Shown here: positions 23,505 through 32,194 of the stretch, piece after piece
Layout: every line of letters starts with the position of its first letter
How positions within the stretch are numbered: position 1 is the stretch's first letter
Origin: Elusimicrobiota bacterium
Lineage (GTDB): Bacteria > Elusimicrobiota > Elusimicrobia > UBA1565
Length of the DNA: 32,247 nt
Direction of reading: 5' to 3'
Assembly: GCA_016196755.1 (NCBI GenBank)
Contig: JACPXC010000049.1
Location: 1 to 32,247 of the forward strand
Position numbers and translations under genes: made by a program
The notes under the pieces: model-generated
Seen by the model: the letters and a program-made list of their open reading frames with translations, nothing else
Database searches by the model: none
What the model was told of the DNA's origin: nothing

Positions 23505-24915
23505 AAGAGTCCCGCCTGGGAGTCGGCGCGCCACACGCCGGCGAAGAAGTCCTCGAGCAGGGCCCCGTCCTTGACGCCCGGCGAGCGCTCGACGCCGCTC
23601 GACACGTCGACGCCCCAGGGCCGCGCGCGCTCCATCGCCGTCTCGACGTTGAGGGGGGTCAGTCCGCCGGCGAGCAGGGTCCGCGGCCGCCGTCGGGCGA
23701 GCTTCCCGGCCAAGGTCCAATCGACGTCGGGGGCGCCGGGGACGCCCTTGGGACGGTCGACGAGCAGCCAGCGCGCGGCGCGCCCGGCCGCCGCGCCGAG
23801 GTCGGCGTCACCGCCGAGGCTGACGGCCTTCACGCAGCGCCCGGCGCCCAGGATGTCCACCATGAGGTCGCTCTCGGCGCCGTGGAGCTGGATGAGGTCG
23901 AGCCCGCAAGCCTCGGCCGCGGCGCGCGCCTCGGACTCGGGCTGATCGGCGAACACCCCGACCTTGAGCACCCCCACCCCGGCGCCCTGCGCGACGCGGC
24001 GCGCCTCGGCGACGCTCAGGCAGCGCGGGGTGCCCGGCACGAAGACAAATCCCAGCGCCCAGGCGCCGAGGCTCGAGGCGGTGTAGGCGTCCTCCGCGCG
24101 GGTCAGCCCGCAGACCTTGACCCGCGTGCCCACCGGCCGGCCGAGCAGTCTGGCCAGGGCGGCGCCCGGGCGGCCCGAGCGCATGAGGTGGCTGCCGACG
24201 AGGGCCGCGGAGCAGCCCGCCGCCGACAGGGCCGCGAGCTCCGCGGCCGAGCCCACCCCACTCTCGCCCACGACGAGCGCCCCGGCGGCCTTGGCCGCGG
24301 GGGCCAGGCGCAGGGCGACGGCGGGGTCGACCTTAAGGGTCTTGAAGTCGCGGTTGTTGATGCCGATGAGCCGCGCGCCGGCCGAGAGGGCCCGCGCCAG
24401 CTCGGTCTCGTCGTGGACCTCGACTAGCGCCGAGAGCCCTAGCTCCGAGGTCGTCGCGAAGAGCTGCCGGAACTCGGTGTCGCCTAATACCGAGAGCATG
24501 AGCAGGACGGCGTCGGCCCCGTGGGCCCGGGCCTCGAGCAATTGGTACTCATCGACGATGAAGTCCTTGCGCAGGAGGGGCAAAGCGACGGCCGCGCGCG
24601 CGGCGTCCAAGTCCGCCAGCGAACCGCCGAAGAATTCGGGCTCGGTCAGGACCGACACCGCCGCCGCGCCGTGGTCCTGGTACTCGAAGGCGCAGGCCCC
24701 GGCGTCGAGGTCGGGGACCAGCGCGCCCTGCGACGGCGAGGCGCGCTTGACCTCGGCGATGACCTTGATGGGGCCGCCCGACAAGGCGGCGGAAAAGTCC
24801 AAAGGCCGGCGCGCGCCGAAGCGCTCGCGCAGGAGCTCGGCCGGCCTCTTCGCCTTGGACTCCTCCACCCGGCGCCGGGTCGACTGCAGGATCTTATCGA
24901 AGACCGGGAGCACGC

Positions 24916-24919
<4 letters not shown>
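23501..24919 (-). CDS. trpCF: Fused indole-3-glycerol phosphate synthase / phosphoribosylanthranilate isomerase
   Basis: Two (beta/alpha)8 barrels are encoded in one 472-residue chain. Residues 1-258 are Trp[38 protein letters not shown] and VGESGV. Residues about 266-472 are Trp[11 protein letters not shown] with its catalytic cysteine, ALGFVF, LIQLHG, and VDVSSGVE with PGVKD. The same order of fusion occurs in E. coli TrpC. Start GTG 24919 overlaps the trpD stop. Confidence 0.95.
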
Positions 24920-25922
<1,003 letters not shown>

Positions 25923-25926
<4 letters not shown>

Positions 25927-26495
25927 GCGCTAAGCCTCAGGAAATTGGCCAGGAGAGCCGCCCCGCCCTCGGTGGCGAACGACTCGGGGTGGAACTGGAC
26001 GCCGTGCATCGGCCAGCGCCGGTGGCGCAGGCCCATGACGACGCCGTCGGAGGACTGGGCGGTGACGGACAGCTCGCGCGGCAGACCGCGCTTTTCCACC
26101 GTCAGCGAGTGGTAACGCGCCACGGACAACTCCCTGGGCAGGCCCGCGAACAAACCCTTTCCGTCGTGGCTGATGGAGGAGAGCTTGCCGTGCATGAGCC
26201 GCGGAGCCCGGCGCACCCGGCCGCCTAAGGCATGGGCCATGGCCTGATGCCCCAGGCAGACGCCCAGCATGGGGACTTGGGGACCCAGCTCCTTTATAAG
26301 GTCCAGGCAGACCCCGGACTCCGCGGGCCCGCCGGGGCCGGGGGAGAGCACGACGTGCGAGGGCTTGAGCCGCCGGGCCTCCGCCACCGAGACGGCGTCG
26401 TTGCGCCGCACGACGACCTTGGCCCCCAGCTCGCAGAGGAGCTGGTAGAGGTTGTAGGTGAAGGAGTCGTAGTTGTCGACTAAGAGCACCGTCAT
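25923..26495 (-). CDS. trpG: Anthranilate synthase glutaminase subunit
   Basis: TrpG supplies ammonia from glutamine to TrpE. The class I amidotransferase triad is visible: C80 in LGVCLGHQ and H169/E171 in QFHPES. The N-terminus LLVDNYDSFTYNLYQLL and SPGPGGP are TrpG/PabA signatures, so dual use in folate synthesis is possible but unproved. Length is 190; the ATG overlaps the trpE stop (ATGA). Confidence 0.95.
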
Positions 26496-27856
26496 GCCCG
26501 CACCGCCGCCAGCGCCGCCGCGGCCTTGGCGTTGACCTCGGCCCACTCGGCCGCGGGACGCGAGTCGGCGACGATCCCTGCCCCGGCCTGGGCGCGGACG
26601 AGCCAGCCGGCGCGCTCGCGCTTCATGCGCAGAGAACGGATGGCGATGGCGCTGTCCAAATTCCCGTGGAAGTCGTGGTAGACGACGGCCCCGGCGTAGA
26701 ACCCGCGCGGCTCGCTTTCCAGACCACCCAGGATGCTCATGGCGCGGATCTTCGGGGCGCCCGAGACGGTGCCGGCCGGGAAGGCGGCGGCCAGGGCGTC
26801 CCAGGCCGTGCGGCCGGGACCTAAGCGCCCAGTGACGGTGGAGACCAGGTGCATGACGTGCGAGTAGCGCTCGATGGAGCGGAACACCGGCACGCGCACC
26901 GACCCCGGGCGCGCGACGCGGCCCAGGTCGTTTCTGCCCAAGTCTACGAGCATCAGATGCTCGGCGCCTTCCTTGACGCTGGCTTTCAAGTCGCGCTCGC
27001 GCCGCGCGTCCTCCTCGGGCCCGGCCCCGCGCGGCCGGGTGCCGGCGATGGGGCGGGTCTCGAGGTTCCCCTGGTGACAGCGCACGAGAGTCTCGGGCGA
27101 GGCACCCAGCCAGGCCTCGGGGCCGTCTTCCAAGAGGAACATGTACGGCGACGGGTTGAGCCGCCGCAGGCGCCGGTAGACCTCGGCGGGTGAGGAAGAC
27201 GACGAGGTCTCGAAGGGCGCCGACAGCACGGCCTGGAAGACGTCGCCGGCGCGGATGTGCTCCTTGATCTTGCGCACCCCGGCCTGGTAGGCGGCGGCGC
27301 TCATGAGCCCGCGGACCGCGGTCTTAGTATTCGAAACCTTGGCTTCGCGGACCGGAGACGACAACCGCCGCTGCAAAGCATCGAGCGCCCCGCGCGAGCC
27401 CGAGTTCGACACCAACAGCAATCGTCCCCGGGCATGGTCGAAGGCCACGACCTCGGGGAACACCCACAGCCGCGCCTCGTCGCCCGGCGGGGTCTTGAGC
27501 CCGGCCTTGGGCTCGAGGTGGCGCATCATCTCGTAGCCGACCCAGCCGACCGCCCCGCCCGCAAACGGCGGCAGGCCGGGGACGTCGGCCGCGCGCCGCG
27601 CCGCCAGCCGCTTCCCCAACGCCATAAACGGGTTGCCGGGCAGCACGCCCTCCGTGCTCGAGCGGGCCGCGCCGTCTTTGACCGTCAAGGTCTCCACGGG
27701 GCCGGTCCCTAAGAACGACCAGCGCGCGGCCCCGCCTGAAGAAGCGCCGCTTTCCAAAAGAAAAGACGGGGATTTCCCGCGCAGACGCAGATAGGCGCCG
27801 ACCGGGGTCAACAGGTCCCCGGGCAGCTCGCGCAGGATGGGCTTCATCATCTTCAT
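26492..27856 (-). CDS. trpE: Anthranilate synthase component I
   Basis: TrpE converts chorismate and ammonia to anthranilate. The 454-residue protein has an N-terminal LLES element at the tryptophan feedback site, GGAVGWVGYEMM, and the chorismate-binding core RPIAGTRPRG, HLMLVDLGRNDLGRV and SGAPKIRAMSIL. ATG 27856 is preceded by a T-rich tract and no Shine-Dalgarno sequence; internal ATGs at codons 3 and 4 are alternatives. It is the first gene after the attenuator, whose T-tract ends six bases before the start. Confidence 0.96.
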   Translation of the reverse strand: MKMMKPILRELPGDLLTPVGAYLRLRGKSPSFLLESGASSGGAARWSFLGTGPVETLTVKDGAARSSTEGVLPGNPFMALGKRLAARRAADVPGLPPFAGGAVGWVGYEMMRHLEPKAGLKTPPGDEARLWVFPEVVAFDHARGRLLLVSNSGSRGALDALQRRLSSPVREAKVSNTKTAVRGLMSAAAYQAGVRKIKEHIRAGDVFQAVLSAPFETSSSSSPAEVYRRLRRLNPSPYMFLLEDGPEAWLGASPETLVRCHQGNLETRPIAGTRPRGAGPEEDARRERDLKASVKEGAEHLMLVDLGRNDLGRVARPGSVRVPVFRSIERYSHVMHLVSTVTGRLGPGRTAWDALAAAFPAGTVSGAPKIRAMSILGGLESEPRGFYAGAVVYHDFHGNLDSAIAIRSLRMKRERAGWLVRAQAGAGIVADSRPAAEWAEVNAKAAAALAAVRA

Positions 27857-27861
27857 AAAAT

Positions 27862-27887
27862 AAAAAACCCACTTCGTTAGAAGTGGG
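27862..27887 (-). terminator. trp attenuator terminator
   Basis: On the minus strand cccacttc (27880-27887 as gaagtggg on plus) pairs perfectly with gaagtggg across a 4-nt loop (27868-27887 overall), followed by six T (27867-27862). The trpE ATG is five bases after the T-tract. The 5' half of the stem is also part of an alternative pairing with 27916-27930. Confidence 0.9.
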
Positions 27888-27930
27888 CCGCTGGTCCTTG
27901 CTCTCGCGACTAAATCAGCGGGCGACCCAC
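27883..27930 (-). promoter_or_regulatory. trp antiterminator pairing
   Basis: Minus-strand segment 2 (27930-27916: gtggg and cgctg around a 5-nt bulge) pairs with segment 3 (27893-27883, cagcggcccac), which contains most of the terminator's 5' arm. A competing segment 1, cagtgg (27956-27951, leader codons 8-9), pairs with ccgctg of segment 2. This gives the 1:2, 2:3 and 3:4 logic of ribosome-mediated attenuation. Confidence 0.75.
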
Positions 27931-27977
27931 CTCGTAGAGGGGCGCCACCGCCACTGATAAGCCTTAGAGCCGTTCAC
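27915..27977 (-). CDS. trpL: trp leader peptide, 20 aa with three Trp
   Basis: A GTG at 27977 opens a 20-codon frame ending at TGA (27915-27917). The peptide has Trp at 9, 11 and 17 (YQWRWRP and TRWVAR). Three Trp in 20 residues is far above chance and the stop falls at the start of antiterminator segment 2, as expected of a sensor peptide. Ribosome stalling at Trp codons 9 or 11 would cover segment 1 and free segment 2 to pair with segment 3. The GTG lies nine bases after the -10 box, leaving a 5' UTR of about three bases and no room for a Shine-Dalgarno sequence, so initiation is probably leaderless. Two nearby ATGs give frames of only 4 and 6 codons without Trp. Confidence 0.88.
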   Translation of the reverse strand: MNGSKAYQWRWRPSTRWVAR

Positions 27978-27986
27978 GACCCATCC

Positions 27987-28016
27987 ATTATAGGGGCGGG
28001 GGTCGTTTTCTGTCAA
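27987..28016 (-). promoter_or_regulatory. Consensus promoter of the trp-aro supraoperon
   Basis: On the minus strand TTGACA (28016-28011) and TATAAT (27992-27987) both match consensus perfectly with an 18-bp spacer. Transcription would start near 27980. It is the only perfect sigma70-type promoter noticed in the window. No trp operator was recognised. Confidence 0.88.
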
Positions 28017-28018
28017 GC

Positions 28019-28052
28019 AACCGCCCGCTCCCGGTGAGAGGAGCGGGCGGTT
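28019..28052. terminator. Hairpin terminator after the histone gene
   Basis: A 13-bp perfect stem, 28019-28031 (aaccgcccgctcc) with 28040-28052, encloses an 8-nt loop. On the minus strand it lies 16 bases after the histone stop codon and is followed by a weak tail, gcttgaca, which contains the -35 box of the trp promoter. It insulates the two transcription units. Confidence 0.65.
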
Positions 28053-28068
28053 CCTTGTTCAGAGGCGT

Positions 28069-28263
28069 TCAGCCCGTGCAGAAGTCGTGGGAGCGGACGG
28101 TCTTGCGGCCGTTGGCGGCGGCGCGCTTGCAGGCCTGCTGGACGTACCAGTGCACCACGCCGTTGAGGCCCTCGAGGGCGTCGCCGGCCACGTTGCACTT
28201 GCCGGCCTTTATGAGCCCCTTCACCTTCGACGCGACCAGCACCATCTCCATCTTCTTGGCCAT
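28069..28263 (-). CDS. Bacterial histone (single histone fold)
   Basis: From ATG 28263, preceded by aggag, the protein has 64 residues. It fits a minimal histone fold: helix 1 SKVKGLIKAG, loop 1 KCNVAG, a long helix 2 DALEGLNGVVHWYVQQACKR through about residue 51, and loop 2 RKTVRSHDF. The R53/D60 pair has the spacing of the conserved Arg-Asp clamp of archaeal histones. Related short histones are known as chromatin proteins in Bdellovibrio. The N-terminal tail is very short (MAKK). A 29-residue upstream extension is in frame but lacks family likeness. It probably dimerises and binds DNA; binding mode cannot be read here. It has its own promoter and terminator. Confidence 0.85.
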   Translation of the reverse strand: MAKKMEMVLVASKVKGLIKAGKCNVAGDALEGLNGVVHWYVQQACKRAAANGRKTVRSHDFCTG

Positions 28264-28298
28264 TGTCTCTCCTGAGCCTAAATTTCGGTACGCGCCGG

Positions 28299-28327
28299 AT
28301 AATACCGATTTGACCCCAGGGGCGCAA
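28299..28327 (-). promoter_or_regulatory. Promoter of the histone gene
   Basis: TTGCGC (28327-28322) and TATTAT (28304-28299) on the minus strand are spaced by 17 bp. The start would be near 28292, giving a leader of about 29 bases with a Shine-Dalgarno sequence. The -35 region abuts the stop codon of the preceding gene. Confidence 0.7.
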
Positions 28328-28328
28328 C

Positions 28329-30176
28329 CTAGCGCTTTCGAGCGCTCCAATCGCCGGCGATGCGGTCCGTAGTCGCGGCGCGGCCGAAGTAGCCGCGCTC
28401 GCCGCCCTTGAGGCCGGCGATGAGCTCCTTCACCTTGGCCCCCGAGAGCAGCCCTTTGTTCTTGAGGTAGTAGAGCTCAATGAGGTTATTGGTCTGCCAC
28501 GGCTCGCTGGCATGCTCGGCCAAGAACAGCACGCCCGGGTCCAGGGCGGGCGAGTCGTCGACGTACGACTCGGCGAGCCGGTAATAGGTGTCCGAGCGCG
28601 TGCGGCCCTGGCCCTCCGCCCGGACCAGTCCGCTAAGGACGATGTTGAGGCTGTCCCAGGTCAGGGCGACCTTCATGGCGTAGCGCTCCAGCAGCGCATT
28701 ATTGCGCCAGTCTCCGGCCCCGGACGCCAAGCCCACGGCCTCCTCGGGCGTGGCGACGAAGTTGGGCAGGCTGAAGTAGTGCTCGACGATGCGGGCATGG
28801 GTCTCCTCGCGACCGAAGGTCGTGGAGTTGGCCCGGGAGAGCCCGTTCACCAAGGAAAGCACCTGCCGGGGGCTCAAGCCTCCGGCCGCGCTCTTATAGT
28901 AGCGCTCGATGGAGTCATTGACCTGCCAGCCCTTGCTTTGGAGCGCGGCGACGCCCAACTGCTCGTCGACCTCCGCGTCGGGCACGGGCCGCTTGGCGGC
29001 GCCGCCGTCGGCGGTCACGCCGTTGACGGACCGGCGGCGCATCGGGTCGAAGAAGCCGCCGCGCACGACGACCTTGGGAGCCTCGGCGGCGACGCGGCTC
29101 GTTCCCCGCCAGTCGGTCAATATCCTCTCGCGCGTGGCGGCGGCGCTGTGCTCGGAGGCGTCGCCGGTGTCCCTGAATCTGACCGAGATCTCGCGCAGGT
29201 CGTTCCAATCGAGCTCGCCCTTGAAGCGCTTGTAGTAGGTCTCGAGGAGCAGGTTGGTCTGCCAGGCCTCGCTGGCCCGCTCGGCCACCTCGAACGCCGT
29301 GAAGTCCGGTTCCGCGGCCTTCTCGATGGTCCCCTTGGCGATCTGGAGATAGACCTCGGAGCGCTTGAACGCGGACTCCTGGGCCGGCTCCAACCCGCCG
29401 AGGACGGTCTTGAGCTGCTCCCAGCCGAGCGGCTTGGCCCAGGAATAGCGCAGCAGCAGGACGTTGCGGTCCGCCTCGTCGGCCTGGCCCGCCAGACGCA
29501 CGGCCTCGCCGGCGCTGACGCCCGAGTCGGGCCGGGCGATGAACTCGCCGACCAGCCGGGCGTACACGGTGGCCTTCGAGTAGTACGGCTGGTCGGCCTC
29601 GACTAGACCGTTCGTCAGGGTGAGCAGCTGCGCGAGGCTGAGCCTCCCGCGCACGCTCCTGTAATACTGCTCGATGGACTGGTTGGCGGCCTCGCCGGTC
29701 AAGGCGCCGGCGGCGGCCAGCTGCTGGCCGAGCTCGGCGTCGGGGACGGCCTTCTTGGCGGCGTTGCCGTCGAAGGTGACGGCGTTGACGGGCCCGCGGC
29801 GCATGGTGTCGAAGAGCCCGCCGCGGACGACGAACTTGGAGGGAGAGGCCGCGGCGTTGGAGAGTGTCGCGGCCTGCGCTACGAGGGCCGCCGCGGGGGC
29901 GACGGCCAGCCCTTCGGCGGCGATGGCCCGGGGCGCGGCGGCGACGGCTTTAGGAGCGGAGACGGGGACTACCGACGGAGCGGCAGCCAGCGTCGGGGTC
30001 AGACCGGGGGCCGCCAGGGCGGGGCTCGTCAAACCGGGCACGTTCAGGGTCGGGGTGAGGATGGCCGGCGCCATGAGGCCGCTTCCCAACGACCCCGGCA
30101 CGCGGACCGAGGTACGGAACTGGGCGGAGGCCAGCGTGGGGCAGAGCGATAGGGCGAGCAGGAGCGGTTTGTTCAT
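28329..30176 (-). CDS. Secreted repeat protein of unknown function, 615 aa
   Basis: A signal peptide (LLLALSLCPTLASAQ) is followed by about 90 residues of Pro/Ala/Leu-rich low-complexity sequence. Two halves of 248 residues each (114-361 and 368-615) are clearly homologous: FVVRGGLFDTMRR against VVVRGGFFDPMRR, then KKAVPDAELGQQL against KRPVPDAEVDEQL. Within each half, three units of about 70 residues share IExYY....G.LS..Q.L.L.NGL, then (T/S)..(T)YARI; examples start near 167, 238 and 308. This suggests an alpha-helical solenoid. No enzyme motif is seen. TAGGAT with a TGG prefix ends six bases before the ATG, and no Shine-Dalgarno sequence is present. Confidence 0.75.
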   Translation of the reverse strand: MNKPLLLALSLCPTLASAQFRTSVRVPGSLGSGLMAPAILTPTLNVPGLTSPALAAPGLTPTLAAAPSVVPVSAPKAVAAAPRAIAAEGLAVAPAAALVAQAATLSNAAASPSKFVVRGGLFDTMRRGPVNAVTFDGNAAKKAVPDAELGQQLAAAGALTGEAANQSIEQYYRSVRGRLSLAQLLTLTNGLVEADQPYYSKATVYARLVGEFIARPDSGVSAGEAVRLAGQADEADRNVLLLRYSWAKPLGWEQLKTVLGGLEPAQESAFKRSEVYLQIAKGTIEKAAEPDFTAFEVAERASEAWQTNLLLETYYKRFKGELDWNDLREISVRFRDTGDASEHSAAATRERILTDWRGTSRVAAEAPKVVVRGGFFDPMRRRSVNGVTADGGAAKRPVPDAEVDEQLGVAALQSKGWQVNDSIERYYKSAAGGLSPRQVLSLVNGLSRANSTTFGREETHARIVEHYFSLPNFVATPEEAVGLASGAGDWRNNALLERYAMKVALTWDSLNIVLSGLVRAEGQGRTRSDTYYRLAESYVDDSPALDPGVLFLAEHASEPWQTNNLIELYYLKNKGLLSGAKVKELIAGLKGGERGYFGRAATTDRIAGDWSARKR

Positions 30177-30182
30177 GCCCCT

Positions 30183-30188
30183 ATCCTA
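30183..30188 (-). promoter_or_regulatory. Extended -10 box before the repeat-protein gene
   Basis: Minus-strand TGGTAGGAT (hexamer 30188-30183) fits an extended -10 motif and ends six bases before ATG 30176. No clear -35 is present. Confidence 0.4.
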
Positions 30189-30278
30189 CCAGCCGCCTTG
30201 GATTCGTCCGAGAGGCCTAGTGCCCAGACTTAAGATCTTTAGCGCCCTAGGGGCTTCCAGGCCCCAGGGCCCAGAGAA

Positions 30279-30680
30279 CTACACGCCGCGCATATCCTGG
30301 GCGAGGTCGGAGGCCGACTTCAAAGGAGTATGACCCGGACGGGTCTTCACGGTGTAGCCATCGGCCAGGCACTCGAAGGACCAGGCCGGGAAGGTGAAGG
30401 AGTAGTGATGCAGGTTCTTAAGAGCGCGCACGGCCTCGGGCGACGCCTCGACCGCCGCGGCGCGCCGGGCATGCAGCCACTTGGAGTCTGTGAGCTCCTG
30501 GGCGTCGAGCTTCCCCCCGCCGGCTCCGAAGCGCAAGGCCGCGCAGCCCCAGAAGGTGACGATGACGGTGATGTCCTCCTCATCGTCGGAGTAGAACGCC
30601 AGGTGGGCCAACCCCTCGTCGGCGACGACCGCCGGACAGGGCGCTTCCGAATCGCAGTTTGGGACGTCCTTGAGCCTCAC
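30279..30680 (-). CDS. Unknown protein, 133 aa
   Basis: I do not recognise the family. The protein has no signal peptide, although the DVPNCDSEAPCPAVVADEG opening with two cysteines could suit an extracytoplasmic domain. Aromatic-rich segments (LAFYSDDEEDITVIVTFWG; LKNLHHYSFTFPAWSFEC) suggest a compact beta-rich fold. GTG 30680 forms a GTGA overlap with the stop of the serine hydrolase upstream, the main reason to believe the start. The pair is probably cotranscribed. Confidence 0.6.
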   Translation of the reverse strand: MRLKDVPNCDSEAPCPAVVADEGLAHLAFYSDDEEDITVIVTFWGCAALRFGAGGGKLDAQELTDSKWLHARRAAAVEASPEAVRALKNLHHYSFTFPAWSFECLADGYTVKTRPGHTPLKSASDLAQDMRGV

Positions 30681-31774
30681 AGCCCCCCCACGTTCTGAGC
30701 CTGTTTGATCAGAGCCGCCGCGGTCTCGTCGCAGGCTCTGGCGGCGGGTCCATCACCGAGGTTGGTCGTTATCAGGATCCCAAAATCCTTCTCAGGCGCC
30801 AGCCAGGCCACGGCATACCACATGGTGTTGCTGCCGGCGTGGGTCAGGGCTCGTCCGCCCGCCCAAGGCCGCTCGACGACCATCCAGCCCATGGCGTACC
30901 CGGAACCGGCGGGGGCGGTGTGGAGCTTCCTGAAGGTGTTGGGATGCAGGATGGTCTTGAGCCCGCGCGCGCCGTTTAGATGAAGCAGGACGAACTTGGC
31001 CCAGTCCTTGAGCGAGGCATGCACGGCCCCGGCGGGCGCCACCCCCGGGGGATTGTCGGCCTGGGGCCCGGGCGCCATGGGGAGGGCCTTCTTGTCGACC
31101 CACTGGTGTCCCCAGGGCTGGTCCTTCCCGGGGGCGCCGAAGCCGACGTTCTTCATCCCGAGGGGCTGGAAGAGCTCGGCCTTGATGAGCTCCTCCCAGG
31201 ACCTCTCCTCGGCGCGCTCGGCGATGGCGCCGGCGATGGCGTAGCCGGCGTTGGAGTATCTGAAGGTCCGTGTTCCCGGCTTGGCGGTCAGGATCCCCTT
31301 TACCAGCGTCATGCGCTGTTCGGCGTTGGTGCCTTGCCTCTCCCAGAGCTTGGACCAGAGCTGTTCAGGGACGTCGGCGGGGAGGCCGCCGGTGTGGGTG
31401 AGGAGTTTTTCCAGGGTCACTCCTTTATATAGGGGGTGGAGCTTTATCTCTGGAAAGGCTTTTTCGAGGGTGAGGTCCCAGGAGAGGCGGCCACGCTCGA
31501 CGAGGCGGGCGATGAGGGTGGCGGTCATGGCCTTGGTGTCGGAGCCTAGGTGCCAGAGGTCGTTGACGGTGACGGGGTCGGCGACGGCGGCGTGGCGGGT
31601 GCCGACGGCGCCGATGGAGGTGATGCGGCCGTCTTTTAGAACGGCGGCGGCTAGGGCGGGGAGGTTGTGCTTGGCGCGGATGGGGGCTAGGAGGGGGTTG
31701 AGGTCGTCGGGGGGCGGGGGTGGGGCGGCGTGGGCGAAGGGGGTTAAGGCGGCCAGGATGAGGAGGGTGCGCAT
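30677..31774 (-). CDS. Secreted serine hydrolase, class C beta-lactamase / DD-peptidase-like
   Basis: After a signal peptide (RTLLILAALTPFAHA) and a Pro run, the 365-residue protein has the penicillin-binding-fold motifs: S78-D-T-K81 (SxxK, in LWHLGSDTKAMTA), Y173-S-N (YxN, in RYSNAGYAIAG) and THAGS near the C-terminus in place of KTG. LLTHTGGLPAD is typical of class C beta-lactamase-related esterases and peptidases. The natural substrate is unknown; this family includes many esterases, so antibiotic resistance should not be assumed. TACGAT ends nine bases before ATG and no Shine-Dalgarno sequence is present. The 133-residue gene follows with GTGA overlap. Confidence 0.85.
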   Translation of the reverse strand: MRTLLILAALTPFAHAAPPPPPDDLNPLLAPIRAKHNLPALAAAVLKDGRITSIGAVGTRHAAVADPVTVNDLWHLGSDTKAMTATLIARLVERGRLSWDLTLEKAFPEIKLHPLYKGVTLEKLLTHTGGLPADVPEQLWSKLWERQGTNAEQRMTLVKGILTAKPGTRTFRYSNAGYAIAGAIAERAEERSWEELIKAELFQPLGMKNVGFGAPGKDQPWGHQWVDKKALPMAPGPQADNPPGVAPAGAVHASLKDWAKFVLLHLNGARGLKTILHPNTFRKLHTAPAGSGYAMGWMVVERPWAGGRALTHAGSNTMWYAVAWLAPEKDFGILITTNLGDGPAARACDETAAALIKQAQNVGGL

Positions 31775-31783
31775 GCGGATATC

Positions 31784-31813
31784 ATCGTAGCGGAGCGGGG
31801 TGGGGGAGGTCTA
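31784..31813 (-). promoter_or_regulatory. Possible promoter of the serine hydrolase gene
   Basis: On the minus strand TACGAT (31789-31784) lies nine bases before ATG 31774, the same spacing as at the trp leader. A TAGACC -35-like hexamer (four of six) lies 18 bp further upstream. Confidence 0.45.
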
Positions 31814-32100
31814 GGGAACAGAGGGCCTGAAATGCTCGAGCGTTCGCTATACAGTCATCGGACTGGCCGAAATATACTGACAGGCTTCGCAGCATATCAA
31901 GGAACGGGCGGACACCCGTCTTGGGGATTTTGGCCCTAGACAATGAGCTTTCTTTTCCTTCTATTCATTATGCGGCGAATAAGAGCGGGCCTATTTGAAA
32001 TATGCAGTCAAAAGACCCAGCGATCATTATCGCAGCCGCTAAAATCTGCCGTGTTATAATCTTCATGTGACGTCATCGATCCTGTGCATCTTCTCTGCTT
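31814..32100. other. Intergenic stretch, no gene seen
   Basis: These bases are less GC-rich than the operons and contain no supported ORF on either strand. A small hairpin (acggg/cccgt near 31897-31915) followed by cttggggatttt, and an isolated TATAAT at 32055-32060 without a matching -35, are the only signals noticed. Confidence 0.5.
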
Positions 32101-32111
32101 TTTACTTATGC

Positions 32112-32194
32112 GTATTCCGGGCAAACCGACCACCGTTCCGGTGGGATTCCGACCACGCGTCCGGACCATTGCGACCACTTGTCGGAGCGTAGCG
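32112..32194. mobile_element. IS21-like terminal repeat region
   Basis: A cgaccac-(n)-tccgg motif repeats at 32127, 32150 and 32172, about every 22-23 bp, after attccgggcaaac. Multiple ~20-bp repeats of the gaccaccg-ttccggtg type are characteristic of the ends of IS21-family elements. No transposase (istA/istB) is in the window, so this would be one end, with the element continuing to the right or a relic. The assignment rests on motif resemblance. Confidence 0.45.

Noticed and set aside
27981-27990. ATG starts for the trp leader peptide
   Set aside because: The two ATGs give frames of 4 and 6 codons ending before any Trp codon, while the GTG frame carries all three.
28264-28350. N-terminal extension of the histone
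   Set aside because: It would cover the promoter and Shine-Dalgarno sequence, and its residues do not continue a histone-like sequence.
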